Source of the DNA: Phoronis australis
Lineage: Eukaryota; Phoronida; Phoronidae
DNA length: 64,000 bases
NCBI GenBank assembly: GCA_002633005.1
Contig: NMRA01000159.1
Location: 175,633 to 239,632, forward strand
Direction: 5' to 3'
Both the position numbers and the translations under genes were made by a program. Each line of letters begins with the position of its first letter. Positions within the stretch are counted from its first letter, which is position 1. Below are positions 1 to 10,587 of the stretch, in pieces. The notes below the pieces were generated by a model. The model ran no database searches, was not told the origin of the DNA, and worked only from the letters and a program-made list of their open reading frames with translations.

Positions 1-2242
1 GAAAACTGAGACAGACGTTTCATATAATTAAGTTTTGTTCAAGATGTTACGATTGAGACCTGATTGCCCATTGAGTGTTATTTACACTGCTGCAATAAAA
101 CTACTTTTGGGAAAATGTGATGATCAAACCAGCTAACGACGTCGAGTCGAAACTGGCTGCCCGACACCTTCTCACTTCAAGCTCTATCAGTATCGTTCTC
201 AAGACGAAGACTTGAGAATAGACTCCTACGTCCCAGAGACAAATTAAAGGCGCAGAGCGTGTACTCCATTAACAGTTCAACACTTCTCCGTTCTTGCTCA
301 TCGATCAACTAAGCTACACGTTGGCAGATTTCAATGTCTGTACGCCATCTTGTTGAGGAGTCTTTCTGTTGTTCTTTCTCTGGAAATGCTTTACATCAAT
401 CCCGTCTTGTAGTGAAAATGATGTCAGAAAAAGACAATTTCCCCCAAGTACGAAATATCGTAGCACTCAGTTGACACCTCACAGTTGTGAACCTGCTGGG
501 GCCAATTACTGGAACTATTCACCCCTCTACTACATGAGTGGAATTCATTTGGACTGTTTACGATCGACATCAGCGCCTTGTTCCACAGCCCGACAAGTCA
601 GTAGAAGAGATGATCAACAAACGAGACAATGCATAAGGCAATGCACAGTTGTATGCACATAATGGTCATACTCAGTCTTTAGTATATATTTGAGTAAGAA
701 ATCTTGACTGAACAGTTCTTTCAAGAACGATTCATTGAACAGACGGCAGTTCTTCGTCAAGTAAAGATTCAAGTTTCAGTCTCAGTCTAGTCTTCAAGTT
801 TAGAGATTAGACCCTGGACCCTGAACTGTACAAACCTTGTTGTAAAAGAACGGCTGATTGAAGAATCGGTGAACAAACGACATTTTCTTTTAGGTGACGC
901 TCTGTTTCAAAGCAAGTATGCTGAATTCTAGAAATATATGAGATGAACTTTTGAGTCATTGTTCAGGTCATCGTGCCAACTAGGACATTGCCTGGTGGGT
1001 GTTATGTTGTTCTCTCGAGTCCAACTATTAAACAGGCTTCCCGACACCTCCTCGCTGCAAGCACTACAAAAGACAATTTAAGAGTGTAGTACGGCTCGCA
1101 GCAGGCAAAAATGCCCAGAGTGGTGATAAAACCAACGTCACCGATTTGAACCATACTATGCATTTTAGTTACCTTTGGTATGATAAACAAAACAGTAAAC
1201 TCCAATCTCATTTTACCTTGTTTAAGGGGAAGAAATCAGGGAGCCTCTATTTGGGGGTATACCATGCAATGAACTCACCGAATATGCCTTATTTGCACTG
1301 CACAATAAAAAATATCGGCGCACAAGATCATTATTTGGTTGTAATTTATAAATAAAGCAAGTCTTCGGCTTCACAAAGATGTTAAACAATACTCATTAAC
1401 TCTACCGCTAATTAAAAAATTTCAGGCATAAAGTATAGAGGGGTCAGAGGTTAACAAGGCATTGCAATTTCGCCACACTTTGAGCACGTATATCTCAGCT
1501 GTCACAACACTGATCAACACCAGACTTTTACACAAGACGTTTCTATCTTATTACTGTTGATTAATACAGTAAAATCTTCTGGCGCTGAGCATTTTATTAT
1601 AGGAATTGCAAGATTGCGACAACCACCTGAGTAGAAATTACCTTCAATACCGATACCTGTTTGGAACATTACAACACCAGTAAAGTGCATAGTTTTGATT
1701 CAAAAGTTGATTTATTAATATTTAGTTTAGTGTAATTAAGTCAGGTGCAATTGGTTAAGGTATTTTTCCTTTTTAATTAAAATTCCGCGTTTTTCGTGAA
1801 CCCAGTGTCCAACAACAGGTGTCACTTTAGTGGTGGCAAAATGGATGATCCTGACTTGCTGTGTTATTTGCTATTATGATGGAGTGTGATGAAGTGTGTG
1901 GAACCTCAAAACAATGTCCTCTGCACATGTGTGAAACCTTGATGCGGCATAAAGTGAGTACCAAACCACCACACCTACATACTGTGCGGCAACTGATTTT
2001 GGCGAGAGTCGGACAATTTATAAATGCGAAATGCGTGTTCACCGGACCCGTGTCACGCCTGTGTGACTGCGTCCAAGGCAAGGGCAAGACACCGGGCTCA
2101 TCTTGGAATTCTGTGGAAACCAGGTAGACTCTGCAAACACCCATTTCATTAGCGGTAGCTCGCGTGCCAAGCCTGAAGTGGGGATGCTGGTTGAAATGTC
2201 TAAAGTCAACTTACTTCCACAGGAACTCAACAGGTCAATGCA
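1..2242. other. Intergenic, no supported gene
   Basis: No open frame here shows a domain, codon-level conservation or splice context that I can defend; the short frames (97 codons or fewer) look like chance. A weakly matching stretch (about 30 bases, GGCTGCCCGACACC-like) occurs near 147 and again near 1033, which may be two fragments of one old repeat. Confidence 0.6.
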
Positions 2243-3086
2243 CATTGGCGGATTAAGGGGGGGGGCAGGGGGCCCGGCCCCCCCTCCTTGGCTACCGCAA
2301 AAAAATAAAACAGCAAGAGCGTAAGGAAATGTAGTTAAAATTATATGGATGAAACAAGATTTAAATGTGTGCAGTTTTAGTGTTTGGGGGGGGGGGAGGC
2401 TCAGATCCAATTTCAAGTGTCAAATTCGAAACACGGCGCATTCGTAACGACTGGCAGTAGCGCTGCGCACTACGACTCCGTTACCGTCGTCTGCTCCACT
2501 GAAAATGGAACCTGAGTGACAATGAAAAAACAGAAGCTGCTAGTAAGATGTGAATTTTAATCGAAGCCTTTGTGAATCACTCAGAAACTCGTAATTTTCT
2601 CTTTGTCAAGCCTTAACTTAACACGATTTCCAAAGCAATCCCGTCATTATTGCCAACACGAAAAACGGATTTGGTTTTTGGGCATTTGAAGACTATTTTA
2701 AATACAACAAATTTGTTAAGAACCGATTGCACAAAATATAAAACGTGTAATAAGCATTACAAAAAGAAGTAGGTTTCGCGCGCAAACGCTGTGGACCATA
2801 AACAAGTAGGTATCTTAGAATGAGATTAGTAGTAAAAATTGTGGTGGTGTAGTGGTAAAGCACGCGCGCACTAACCGCCAGGTCGTGAGTTCGAGTCTGT
2901 GGTACTTACTGTTTTTCTGTTTGACAGGTTCTCCGTGTTTTTTTTGTCTTTTTCTTGGATAATACTTCAGGAATCAAGGAAAATGCTTGATTTTTAGAGG
3001 AAAAAACAGAAAAATCTCCTAGGCGGGAGGGGAGCAAATCCGGACAAAATGTTGGCCCCCCTTGTGATATCCTAGATCCGCCACTG
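2243..3086 (+). mobile_element. Non-autonomous hAT-like element with tRNA-like core, copy A
   Basis: The element begins CATTGGCGGATTAAGGGGGG and ends with CCTAGATCCGCCACTG. The last part, reverse-complemented, gives CAGTGGCGGATCTAGG, so the ends are inverted repeats of the CAGTGGCGGAT type seen in hAT transposons. Inside are a GC-rich snapback, a stretch shared with 12406-13121 and 25364-26370, and a tRNA-like segment at 2841-2907. No transposase frame is present, so it would depend on an enzyme in trans. No clean target-site duplication is visible for this copy. Confidence 0.7.
2841..2907 (+). other. tRNA-like Pol III promoter segment in copy A
   Basis: The A box TGGTGTAGTGG (2845-2855) and B box GAGTTCGAGTC (2887-2897) match tRNA internal promoter consensus with about 31 bases between them, as in a tRNA gene. 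The arms do not form a convincing full cloverleaf, so this is called a tRNA-derived segment and not a functional tRNA. The same segment recurs in the other two copies of the element. Confidence 0.65.
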
Positions 3087-5601
3087 TTGGCAATGGTACT
3101 GGTCATGTAATTGCAAAAAACTTCAGTGCTGTGGAAAATTACTAGTCTTTTACATTTCGCCTGTGTTGCCGAACACCCGACCAAACACAGCCGACTACGA
3201 TTAGCAGACGACGTACTTGCTGGAAGTAAAACATGCTGATTTTTATCCTCTGACACAGCGCCACCTATACTGAAAAGTAAAGTGGAAGCATGATGAGCGA
3301 CACACGGAATTCCGTGTATGGGTATCAATGCGCATGCTTGGTCGGAAATTTACCGATCACATCGCCACCACTTGCACACGCCTTCTATGCACTGTACTTG
3401 TTTAGGCTTAAGGCACTGGATCGGTGTTTCTTTTGTTTACTTCAATCACTGTGCCCGTTTTAATAAATTACAACTAATTAAGTCCGAGGTGGTCGCAAAA
3501 TTGCGAAACAGTAAACTGAAAGGGGTTTCCCAGATTTCAACCAGTGGGAACGACTGAGTGTTATGATGTCGGTTTCATTACTATAACCAATGAGAAGCCA
3601 TGTTAAACAACATTCCACAGTGCTACTTTTCGTAGCACCGTGAGAGAGTGTACTACGAGGTGTCGTTAGTAAATAATGACGTCACGGCTTATGCGTAAGA
3701 TCACACATATCGTTCATTGAAAATATACGGAGTTAGCGGTCCATGTACTATAGTCTGTGGTCTCAACAAGAGCCGTTTTCTGAGTTTCCTGAAGTTAAAA
3801 TTTGCCTTGTGTTTGGAAGTTTTTCCTTATACATGTATTTTGCCACTTTCTTGAGATTATTCTTATTTTACCTATCAGACTAGCTATCTGGCTTACTTTT
3901 TCCTTGGCGGTTAGGATATTAAACCGTGTGCCATAACACATTACAGCGTTCTTTCGTTCAGTAACTTTTCCAGACGTGAGGGGTGCTGAACGTGGGATAA
4001 CAGCTGGCTGTTTTGTTAACTGCCCAGCTCTGTCTTTTGTCCCGTATGATAACAAGCAGGCCAATTATCTCCCAGGCTTCAAAGGAAACGTATGGTGGTT
4101 GCACGCTATTACCGAACGCGATGAACACGGTCAAACCCAGTGCTTCCGTTTGGACAGAATAGATTGTCTTCACTTCTGTTGTAGTCGGGCAATTTTGGTG
4201 ATTCAAAAACGAAACATGATCACCATTTGACAAGAAATTCAGAAATTTTATTGATTTAAGCTCAAATATGTTATAACTTAACTTTCATTTTTGATAGCAC
4301 AGCCCAGTCAGGCTAGATACGATCTGATCGGAGATTAGAGCAAATATCGAACAAAAGAGCGCAGCCTCCCAACCATAAATGTCAGAATGGAGTCGTGTAA
4401 GATATTGGCTACGGGAGTAAACTTCCCAACTTGTTGTTTTGCTATAGAATTGAACAAGTTGGGAGCAACTGGATGTCGCCGTCTTGACGGCGAAATTAGA
4501 ATTACATAATAGATCGAAATGTGCTTAGGCATGTCGATATCGAAATCGTTTGCTCCTGCATCGAGTTCGATTATAATTCGATTAATCGTCCCACCGTTAT
4601 CAAAAGGCATTAGTTAATTTGAACAAGTCGATCGTTGCATGCGCCCCAGAATATGTTTAGCTAAAAAGCGTTGAAAGTGAAGTTCCATGGCCTACCGACT
4701 GGTGTATGAATTGAGTCAATTTCAAACCAAAGAAGAAATATTCAAGCTCTGATGGCATAATGTCATGACCCACCACCAGTTTCCGAACACTTTCTTGCTA
4801 TTTTCAGAAAATCACTTATTGTTGAATACCTGTCTTTGACTAAAGCGCAATGCTAAGCGGGTCAGGTGGTAATGGTACATTTGACATTGATTGCACTTGG
4901 TCAAAGAGCAATGATGAAAAAGTGACGCCTTGACAATTAACCTACAACGAATTTGATGAATATCAAACTCTGGTACCGATTTCACACGGAATCAAATAGG
5001 TTTGGTGTCGTTTTAACTCCATATCCTGAAGATTTTGGCGGAAATTAGTGACTTATATTTGCAGTTGTTCATTGGAAACTTCTTTACCTGTCGAGAAATT
5101 CAAACATTTATTGAATGAATCATTGCATAAGCATAATGGTGAATCCTTGCACGCATCGGAGCGGGAGGCTGGCCGTAGGCAATACAACAAAGGGCAAATA
5201 ACTCTCTGGAGACGGTTTGATCGAGAGAGCGGCGAAATATCTGGCTGAGTTGACGACACTTTTTTAGGAACCCCTTCCTGAGTTTGACCGTTCTGCCGTC
5301 TTAATTTTTGTCAACGTTAATGGCTATGACGTACAAAATTTGGTTGAGAGAACCAGTCATGCGGCAAACTACAGTGACCTCCACACAAAGTGTCCTTACT
5401 AACAGGAGTCAACACCATGCAGGCGAAATATGACTTCAAACAACGTAAAACCAAATGATCGCAAAATACTTGTATTTATGCTTAAAAACACAGAACTACA
5501 CTTCAAAATGTAAAAGTTCTGCAAATACTCCACGGCACATAAATTAGAATAATTATTCCCCCAACCGGTGCTTTAATTGTAGTAGAGTCCCAAGTGAACT
5601 C
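3087..5601. other. Intergenic, no supported gene
   Basis: No gene is recognised. Small hairpins are visible, such as GTGCTAC/GTAGCAC at 3620-3638 and CCCAACTTGTT/AACAAGTTGGG near 4426-4463. An ATTAAA-type signal on the minus strand at 5572-5577 lies just past the stop of the repeat gene, but is too close to be assigned with confidence. Confidence 0.55.
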
Positions 5602-8600
5602 TCAGTCCTCTGGTGAGGGGGCGCAACACAAAAGGCGTCGCCACCAGGATAGTCTTTTCTCGTTGTTTGTTCGTGACGGAGACTTATTCTTACGATTTTT
5701 CTTTTGTTTCAGATACCCGTGATCGTCATCAGTATATTCTTTTCTCACGCTAACGCTTTCATTGTTGACAGAGGTGAGGTTGCCCATGCTGTCACCAGTA
5801 AAGTCATCGACACCTCCCTCGTTGCCATAAGAGGCATCGACAATGTCTCCATTGATAACGTCAGTTACAAGTCCGTAGTTGTCGTCTGTGCCACGATATT
5901 CCCGCACTTCATTCGTAAAAGAACTTCCAGATTCAGTTTCAATATTTGTATCGTGCCCTGTGTCACCATTTCCAAACAGAGTATCATGTCTTGGGACACC
6001 TCTACCTTGCGCAGTATCCTGCACAGGATCACCATTTCCATACGCAGTGTCATGTTCAGGGACAACATTTCCGTACGGAGTATTTTCGTTGAGATCACCT
6101 TGTTCATGTGGAATGCCGTTGTCATGATCGCCCTTGCCATACGGAGTATCTTGCTGGGTCTCACCGTTTTTATATGAAATGTCGTTGTCGGGGTCACCAT
6201 TTCTATACTGAGTATCACTGTGAAGACCGCTTTTTAAATACGGAGTATCATGCCATGGACCAATATTTCCTTTCGAAGTGTTAAGCTCAGGCTCACCATT
6301 ATCACATGGTGCCTCATGTATAGAATCACGGTTGTCGTGTGAAGCGTCGAACCCATAATCACTTCTTTCATATGTAATACCAGGTCTGAGATCAACCTCA
6401 TTACATGAATCGTCACGTTTGTCTTCATCATTTTCACCATGAGCATTGTTTCTGTCATTTACATTGAGAACAGCTTGTTCGTTTCCTTCGTCGCCACCTG
6501 CGCTATTTATCACCTGTCTAACAGTGCTATTTTTAATGTCACGAACGTACATGTCCATTCCATCGGTAACATCAGCAAGGCGTCCGTTCGTGCCCTCGGT
6601 GGCATCATGTATGCATCTTTCTCCGTTAGCAGTCGCGTCAGCAATGTGCTCAAGTCCTTGAACTGCAAGTATACCGTCTGTTTCCTCTTTATATTTCGCC
6701 TGCATGGCGCCAACCAAGTTGGCAATTTCACTGTTTGCATTGAAGTTGTTCTTCTGATTCAATGCGTTTTTGCTATCCACTGTAGCAGTAGGAACAATAC
6801 ATGGTTTGAGATTTGTTTCTGAATTGATGATTGCAGCTGCCGTAGTTTTCTGATGCCCTTGTGGTATTTCTGGGATGTCGTCGAGAATGTCTTCATTATA
6901 TTCACAGTGAACAGTTATGGTCTGTCCGTTTTCATCTACTTTAGTCAAAGTGATACTTGAATCTTCGTATTCTTCACTCAAGTCATCATCTTCAAAATCT
7001 CCCAGCATGACGGAAATTATTGCTGTTATAATGTCCAAGAGGTTCTCTGTGAAATCTACTATATGTCGCTTGATAATATTCACAAACGGTGATATATACG
7101 CCATTAGAAACATCATCAAGTCTGCTAATACCCTAATAGGTACTTTTACTGCCATATTCAAATATGAATTCTGACATCCTAGACCATCTTCTCCATACAG
7201 GGTATCATGTTCTGTGTCACCGTCTTTACACGGAATATCAATTAGTGTATCACCATTTCCACATGAAGTATCAAGTCTTGGATCACCTCTTCCACGCGAA
7301 GTATCCTTTACTGGATCACCATTATTATACACAGTGTCATTCTCAGGGACAACATTTCCATACCGAGTATCTTGCTGAGTCTGACTGTTTTTATATGAAA
7401 TGTCGTTGTCGGGATCACCATTTCTATACTGACTATAATTGTAACTATCTCCTTTTCGATACAGAGTATCATGCCATGGACCACTATTTCCTTTCGAAGT
7501 ATTATGCTCTGATTGACCATTATCACATGGTGCCTTAGGAATAGAAGCACGGTTGTCGTACGAAGTGTTGGACCCATGATCACTTCTTTCATATATAATA
7601 CCAGGTCTGAGATCGCCTTCATTATATAGATCGTCACGCTTGTCTTCATCATTTTCATCATGAACATTGTTTCTGCCATTTACATTGAGAACAGCTTGTT
7701 CGTTTCCTTCTTCGCCACCTGCACTATTTATCACCCGTCCAACAGTGCTATTTTTAATGTCACGTACGTATCTGTCCATTCCATTGGTAACATCAGTAAG
7801 GAGTCCGTTCGTGCCCCCGGTGGCATCAAGTATGCATCTTTCTCCGTTAGCAGTCGTGTCACCAATGTGTTCACCGTATTCATAAACAGTGTCATGGTCA
7901 AGGACAACATTGCCATACGGAGTATCTTGCTGGGTCTCACCGTTTTTACATGAAATGTCGTTGTCAGGATCACCATTTCTATGCTGACTATCAATGTATC
8001 TATCGCCCTTTCGATACGGATTATCATGCCATGAACCACTGTTTCCTTTCGAAGTATTATGGTCAGGGTCACCACTATCACATGGTGCCTCATGTATAGA
8101 AGCACGGTTGTCGTGTGAAGCGTCAGACCCATGATCACTTCTTTCATATATAATACCAGGTCTGGGATAACCCTCATTACATGGATCGTCACGCTTGTCT
8201 TCATCATTTTCATCATCAGCATTTTTTCTGTCATTTACATTGAAAATAGCTTGTTCGTTTCCTTCGTCGCCACCTGCGCTATTTATCACCCGTCCAACAG
8301 TGCTATTTTTAATGTCGCGTACGTACCTGTCCGTTCCATCGGTAACATCAGTGAGGCGGCCGTTCTTGCTCTCGGTGGCATCAAGTATGCATCTTTCTCC
8401 GTTAGCAGTCGCGTCAGCAATGCGTTCATCGTATTCATAAACAGTGTCATGCTCAAGGACAACATTGCCATACGGAGTATCTTGCTGGGTCTCACCGTTT
8501 TTACATGAAATGTCGTTGTCGGGATCACCATTTCTATGCTGACTATCAATGTAACTATCGCCCTTTCGATACGGAGCATCAAGCCATGAACCACTGTTTC

Positions 8601-9480
8601 CTTTCGAAGTATTAAAATCAGGGTCACCATTATCACATGGTGCATCATGTATAGAAGCACGGTTGTCGTGTGAAGCGCCAGACCCATAATCACTTCTTTC
8701 AATACCAGGTCTGAGATCACCCTCATTACATGAATCGTCACCCATGTCTTCATCATTTTCACCATGAGCATTGTTTCTGTCATTTATATTGAGAAAAGCT
8801 TGTTCGTTTCCTTCGTCGCCACCTGCGCTATTTATCACCCGTCCAACAGTGCTATTTTTAATGTCACGCGCGTACCTGTCCATTCCATCGGTAACATCAG
8901 TAAGGCGGCCGTTCGTGCCCTCGGTGGCATCAAGTATGCATCTTTCTCTGTTAGCAGTCGAGTCAGCAATGTGCTCCAGTCCTTGAACTGCAAGTATACC
9001 GTCTGTTTCCTCTTTATATTTTGCCTGAAGTTGCATCGCGCCAACCTCGTTGGCAATTTCACTGTTTTCATTTAAGTTGTTCTTCTGATTCAAAGTGCTT
9101 TTGCTATCCACTGTAGCAGTAGGAAAAATACATGGTTTGAGATTTGTTTCTGAATTGATGATTGCGGCTGCTGTAGTTTCCTGATGATCCTGTGGTATTT
9201 CTGACATGTCGTCGAGAATGTCTTCAATATATTCATAGTGAACCGTTTCTGTCTGCCCCTTTTCATCTACTTTAGTCAAAACGATACTTGAATCTTCATA
9301 TTCCTCGCTCAAGTCATCATCTTCAAAATCTCCCAGCGTGACGGAAATTATTTCTGTTGTAATGTCTAAGAGATTCTTTGTGATTGATAGTATATGTCGC
9401 TTGATAATATTCACAAACGCTGATATATACGCCATTAGAAAGACCATCAAGTCTACTAATACCCTGATGGGTACTGCCAT
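5602..9480 (-). CDS. Large acidic repeat protein, fused tandem duplicate, unknown function
   Basis: This is a 1292-codon uninterrupted frame. The first ATG at 9480 has A at -3 and G at +4, and an in-frame stop lies just upstream inside a TGACGTCA site. A longer start two codons upstream would need TTG. The protein opens with a hydrophobic stretch (MAVPIRVLVDLMVFLMAYIS, residues 1-20, continuing to about 28) that could anchor in a membrane, then a very acidic patch (GDFEDDDLSEEYEDSS). Next come three long repeats of about 183-185 residues. Near residue 775 (genome 7155) the whole N-terminal module starts again, followed by one long repeat and more short ones. The C-terminus is basic with WWRRLLCCAPSPED, where the Cys pair could be acylated. 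Short 11-residue units (GNGDxxxDTxY-like) run throughout. I recognise no family. Length and repeat-frame conservation support a real gene; function is unknown. Confidence 0.8.
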   Translation of the reverse strand: MAVPIRVLVDLMVFLMAYISAFVNIIKRHILSITKNLLDITTEIISVTLGDFEDDDLSEEYEDSSIVLTKVDEKGQTETVHYEYIEDILDDMSEIPQDHQETTAAAIINSETNLKPCIFPTATVDSKSTLNQKNNLNENSEIANEVGAMQLQAKYKEETDGILAVQGLEHIADSTANRERCILDATEGTNGRLTDVTDGMDRYARDIKNSTVGRVINSAGGDEGNEQAFLNINDRNNAHGENDEDMGDDSCNEGDLRPGIERSDYGSGASHDNRASIHDAPCDNGDPDFNTSKGNSGSWLDAPYRKGDSYIDSQHRNGDPDNDISCKNGETQQDTPYGNVVLEHDTVYEYDERIADATANGERCILDATESKNGRLTDVTDGTDRYVRDIKNSTVGRVINSAGGDEGNEQAIFNVNDRKNADDENDEDKRDDPCNEGYPRPGIIYERSDHGSDASHDNRASIHEAPCDSGDPDHNTSKGNSGSWHDNPYRKGDRYIDSQHRNGDPDNDISCKNGETQQDTPYGNVVLDHDTVYEYGEHIGDTTANGERCILDATGGTNGLLTDVTNGMDRYVRDIKNSTVGRVINSAGGEEGNEQAVLNVNGRNNVHDENDEDKRDDLYNEGDLRPGIIYERSDHGSNTSYDNRASIPKAPCDNGQSEHNTSKGNSGPWHDTLYRKGDSYNYSQYRNGDPDNDISYKNSQTQQDTRYGNVVPENDTVYNNGDPVKDTSRGRGDPRLDTSCGNGDTLIDIPCKDGDTEHDTLYGEDGLGCQNSYLNMAVKVPIRVLADLMMFLMAYISPFVNIIKRHIVDFTENLLDIITAIISVMLGDFEDDDLSEEYEDSSITLTKVDENGQTITVHCEYNEDILDDIPEIPQGHQKTTAAAIINSETNLKPCIVPTATVDSKNALNQKNNFNANSEIANLVGAMQAKYKEETDGILAVQGLEHIADATANGERCIHDATEGTNGRLADVTDGMDMYVRDIKNSTVRQVINSAGGDEGNEQAVLNVNDRNNAHGENDEDKRDDSCNEVDLRPGITYERSDYGFDASHDNRDSIHEAPCDNGEPELNTSKGNIGPWHDTPYLKSGLHSDTQYRNGDPDNDISYKNGETQQDTPYGKGDHDNGIPHEQGDLNENTPYGNVVPEHDTAYGNGDPVQDTAQGRGVPRHDTLFGNGDTGHDTNIETESGSSFTNEVREYRGTDDNYGLVTDVINGDIVDASYGNEGGVDDFTGDSMGNLTSVNNESVSVRKEYTDDDHGYLKQKKNRKNKSPSRTNNEKRLSWWRRLLCCAPSPED
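6190..6690 (-). repeat. Long coding repeat, fourth unit (in second gene copy)
   Basis: This unit matches the three near 7400-9000 at about 555-bp length. Shared marks are GERCIxDATEGTNGRL, the DIKNSTV...VINSAGG block, and the acidic NDEDKRDD block. It lies in the second, internal copy of the duplicated gene; the spacing to the next unit is about 1220 bp because the second N-terminal module sits between them. Confidence 0.75.
7155..7180 (-). other. Fusion joint: former 5' leader now coding
   Basis: The bases ATTCATATTTGAATATGGC occur both just before the gene start (9478-9496) and here inside the frame, where they encode part of NSYLNMA. At the start of the gene the matching bases are mostly untranslated leader. 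This is what a head-to-tail duplication with read-through from the first copy into the second would leave. Confidence 0.75.
7270..9010 (-). repeat. Three tandem coding repeats of about 555 bp
   Basis: The string TGCATCTTTCTCYGTTAGCA recurs at about 7833, 8389 and 8938 (spacing 556 and 549). Each unit encodes about 183-185 residues, close to 17 elevenths, and includes the NGDPDNDIS, NGETQQDTPYGNVV and DIKNSTVGRVINSAGG blocks. Lengths stay multiples of three, so the reading frame is kept. Confidence 0.85.
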
Positions 9481-9496
9481 ATTCAAATATGAATAA

Positions 9497-9521
9497 TGAC
9501 GTCATCAATACGTTGACGTCA
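9497..9521 (-). promoter_or_regulatory. Two palindromic CRE/ATF sites upstream of the repeat gene
   Basis: Perfect TGACGTCA octamers lie at 9497-9504 and 9514-9521, starts 17 bases apart, within 45 bases of the ATG at 9480. The octamer is the classic binding site of CREB/ATF-type bZIP proteins. Their closeness to the start codon means they would sit in a very short 5' leader or core promoter. Whether they are used is inference. Confidence 0.5.
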
Positions 9522-10583
9522 CATACGCAATACACACTAATGAACTCGAGAGTGTGAAGCAATTTTGCGACAACGGCGAAATTTTATACTAGTAGACGTA
9601 ATGTTCAAAGAATCCACACTTTTAGTTTTAGGCGCTGTGTTTGGAAAATAAAGTGACTGCGCTTTTGACTGCATGCAAACAGCAACATATATAAGATAAT
9701 GATAAATTATGCATTCCGTTTCATGGCGATACAAAACCTTATACATTCTTAGGAAATTCACTCGGTTTGCCGTCCTTTGCATACCTTTAGGCAATAATTG
9801 TGCCAGCCTAAGTTGAATTCTGATCTATATCGTTATGGCAACTTTTAGATAATAACCTTTCGTGAAATGCAACATTTCACCCGTTTAGAACACGGAATTG
9901 AATAGTTTCATGAATCGAGAGAATATACTAAAATTTCTTAAAAAACAGTACTGCACGTGCTTGTTACTGGCAACTCACAGTGCTGAAAAAAATCCAGTAC
10001 CATTTAACATTCCGGCCAACCCGCGATCGAGAACGCCCGGAAGGCGATCGAGAACGAAATCTGGCGCCAGTAGCGAAGCCAGACAAGGTGTGTAAATTTG
10101 ATGAATTTTCGTTGCTTTTAGTTTCAACGTGAAAACAGAGACACGAGTTCAAGGCGTAACACATTGAGGAAGGACAGGTACAGGTTTGGCCATTGTCTGT
10201 TCCAATTATTGGAGAAAAGTTAAGTTAACCGATACCATTGCATGAGCGGAAGGTGATTTATACGTCATTTTGGCAAACTGCAGTCATTCTTGGCACTATA
10301 TCAATAAATTTGTCATGAATTTATGAAGAAGTGACGTCTGGAAATATAACGCAACGCTTGTTTTTCGTATTCTTGTCAGGATCTCTGAATTTCCAACAGT
10401 TTTCTGTTGAAAGAAGCGATCGAGAACGCAATGATAAGCAATCGGGAACGCATTGTGGTGTGTAGAACAATTATTAGCTTTTTATTTAGAAAACGTGAAG
10501 AAGGTTACAAAATAAGATTGGTGCATTTTGTGTCATTACTGTGTTACTGCCGTATCAAAACTAAACAACATAGCATATTACCA
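9522..10583. other. Upstream of repeat gene, no supported gene
   Basis: This holds the probable promoter region of the minus-strand repeat gene. The string GATCGAGAACG recurs several times from 10024 to 10430, plus a variant (CAATCGGGAACG) near 10438, as a loose short repeat. I see no coding exon. Confidence 0.4.
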
Positions 10584-10587
10584 TTAA

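Noticed and set aside
2039-2416. 125-codon minus frame with Pro/Gly run
   Set aside because: It crosses the G-rich end of transposable copy A.
2841-2907. Functional tRNA gene
   Set aside because: The promoter boxes fit, but arm pairing is poor and the segment is repeated as part of a transposable element.
5704-9075. Many long frames on the plus strand and in other minus frames over the repeat gene
   Set aside because: They are shadows: the same 555-bp repeat makes open frames in several phases. Only the 1292-codon frame is open throughout and contains the start context.
9481-9486. Start two codons upstream of the repeat gene
   Set aside because: That codon is TTG; the first ATG is at 9480 and has a good context.
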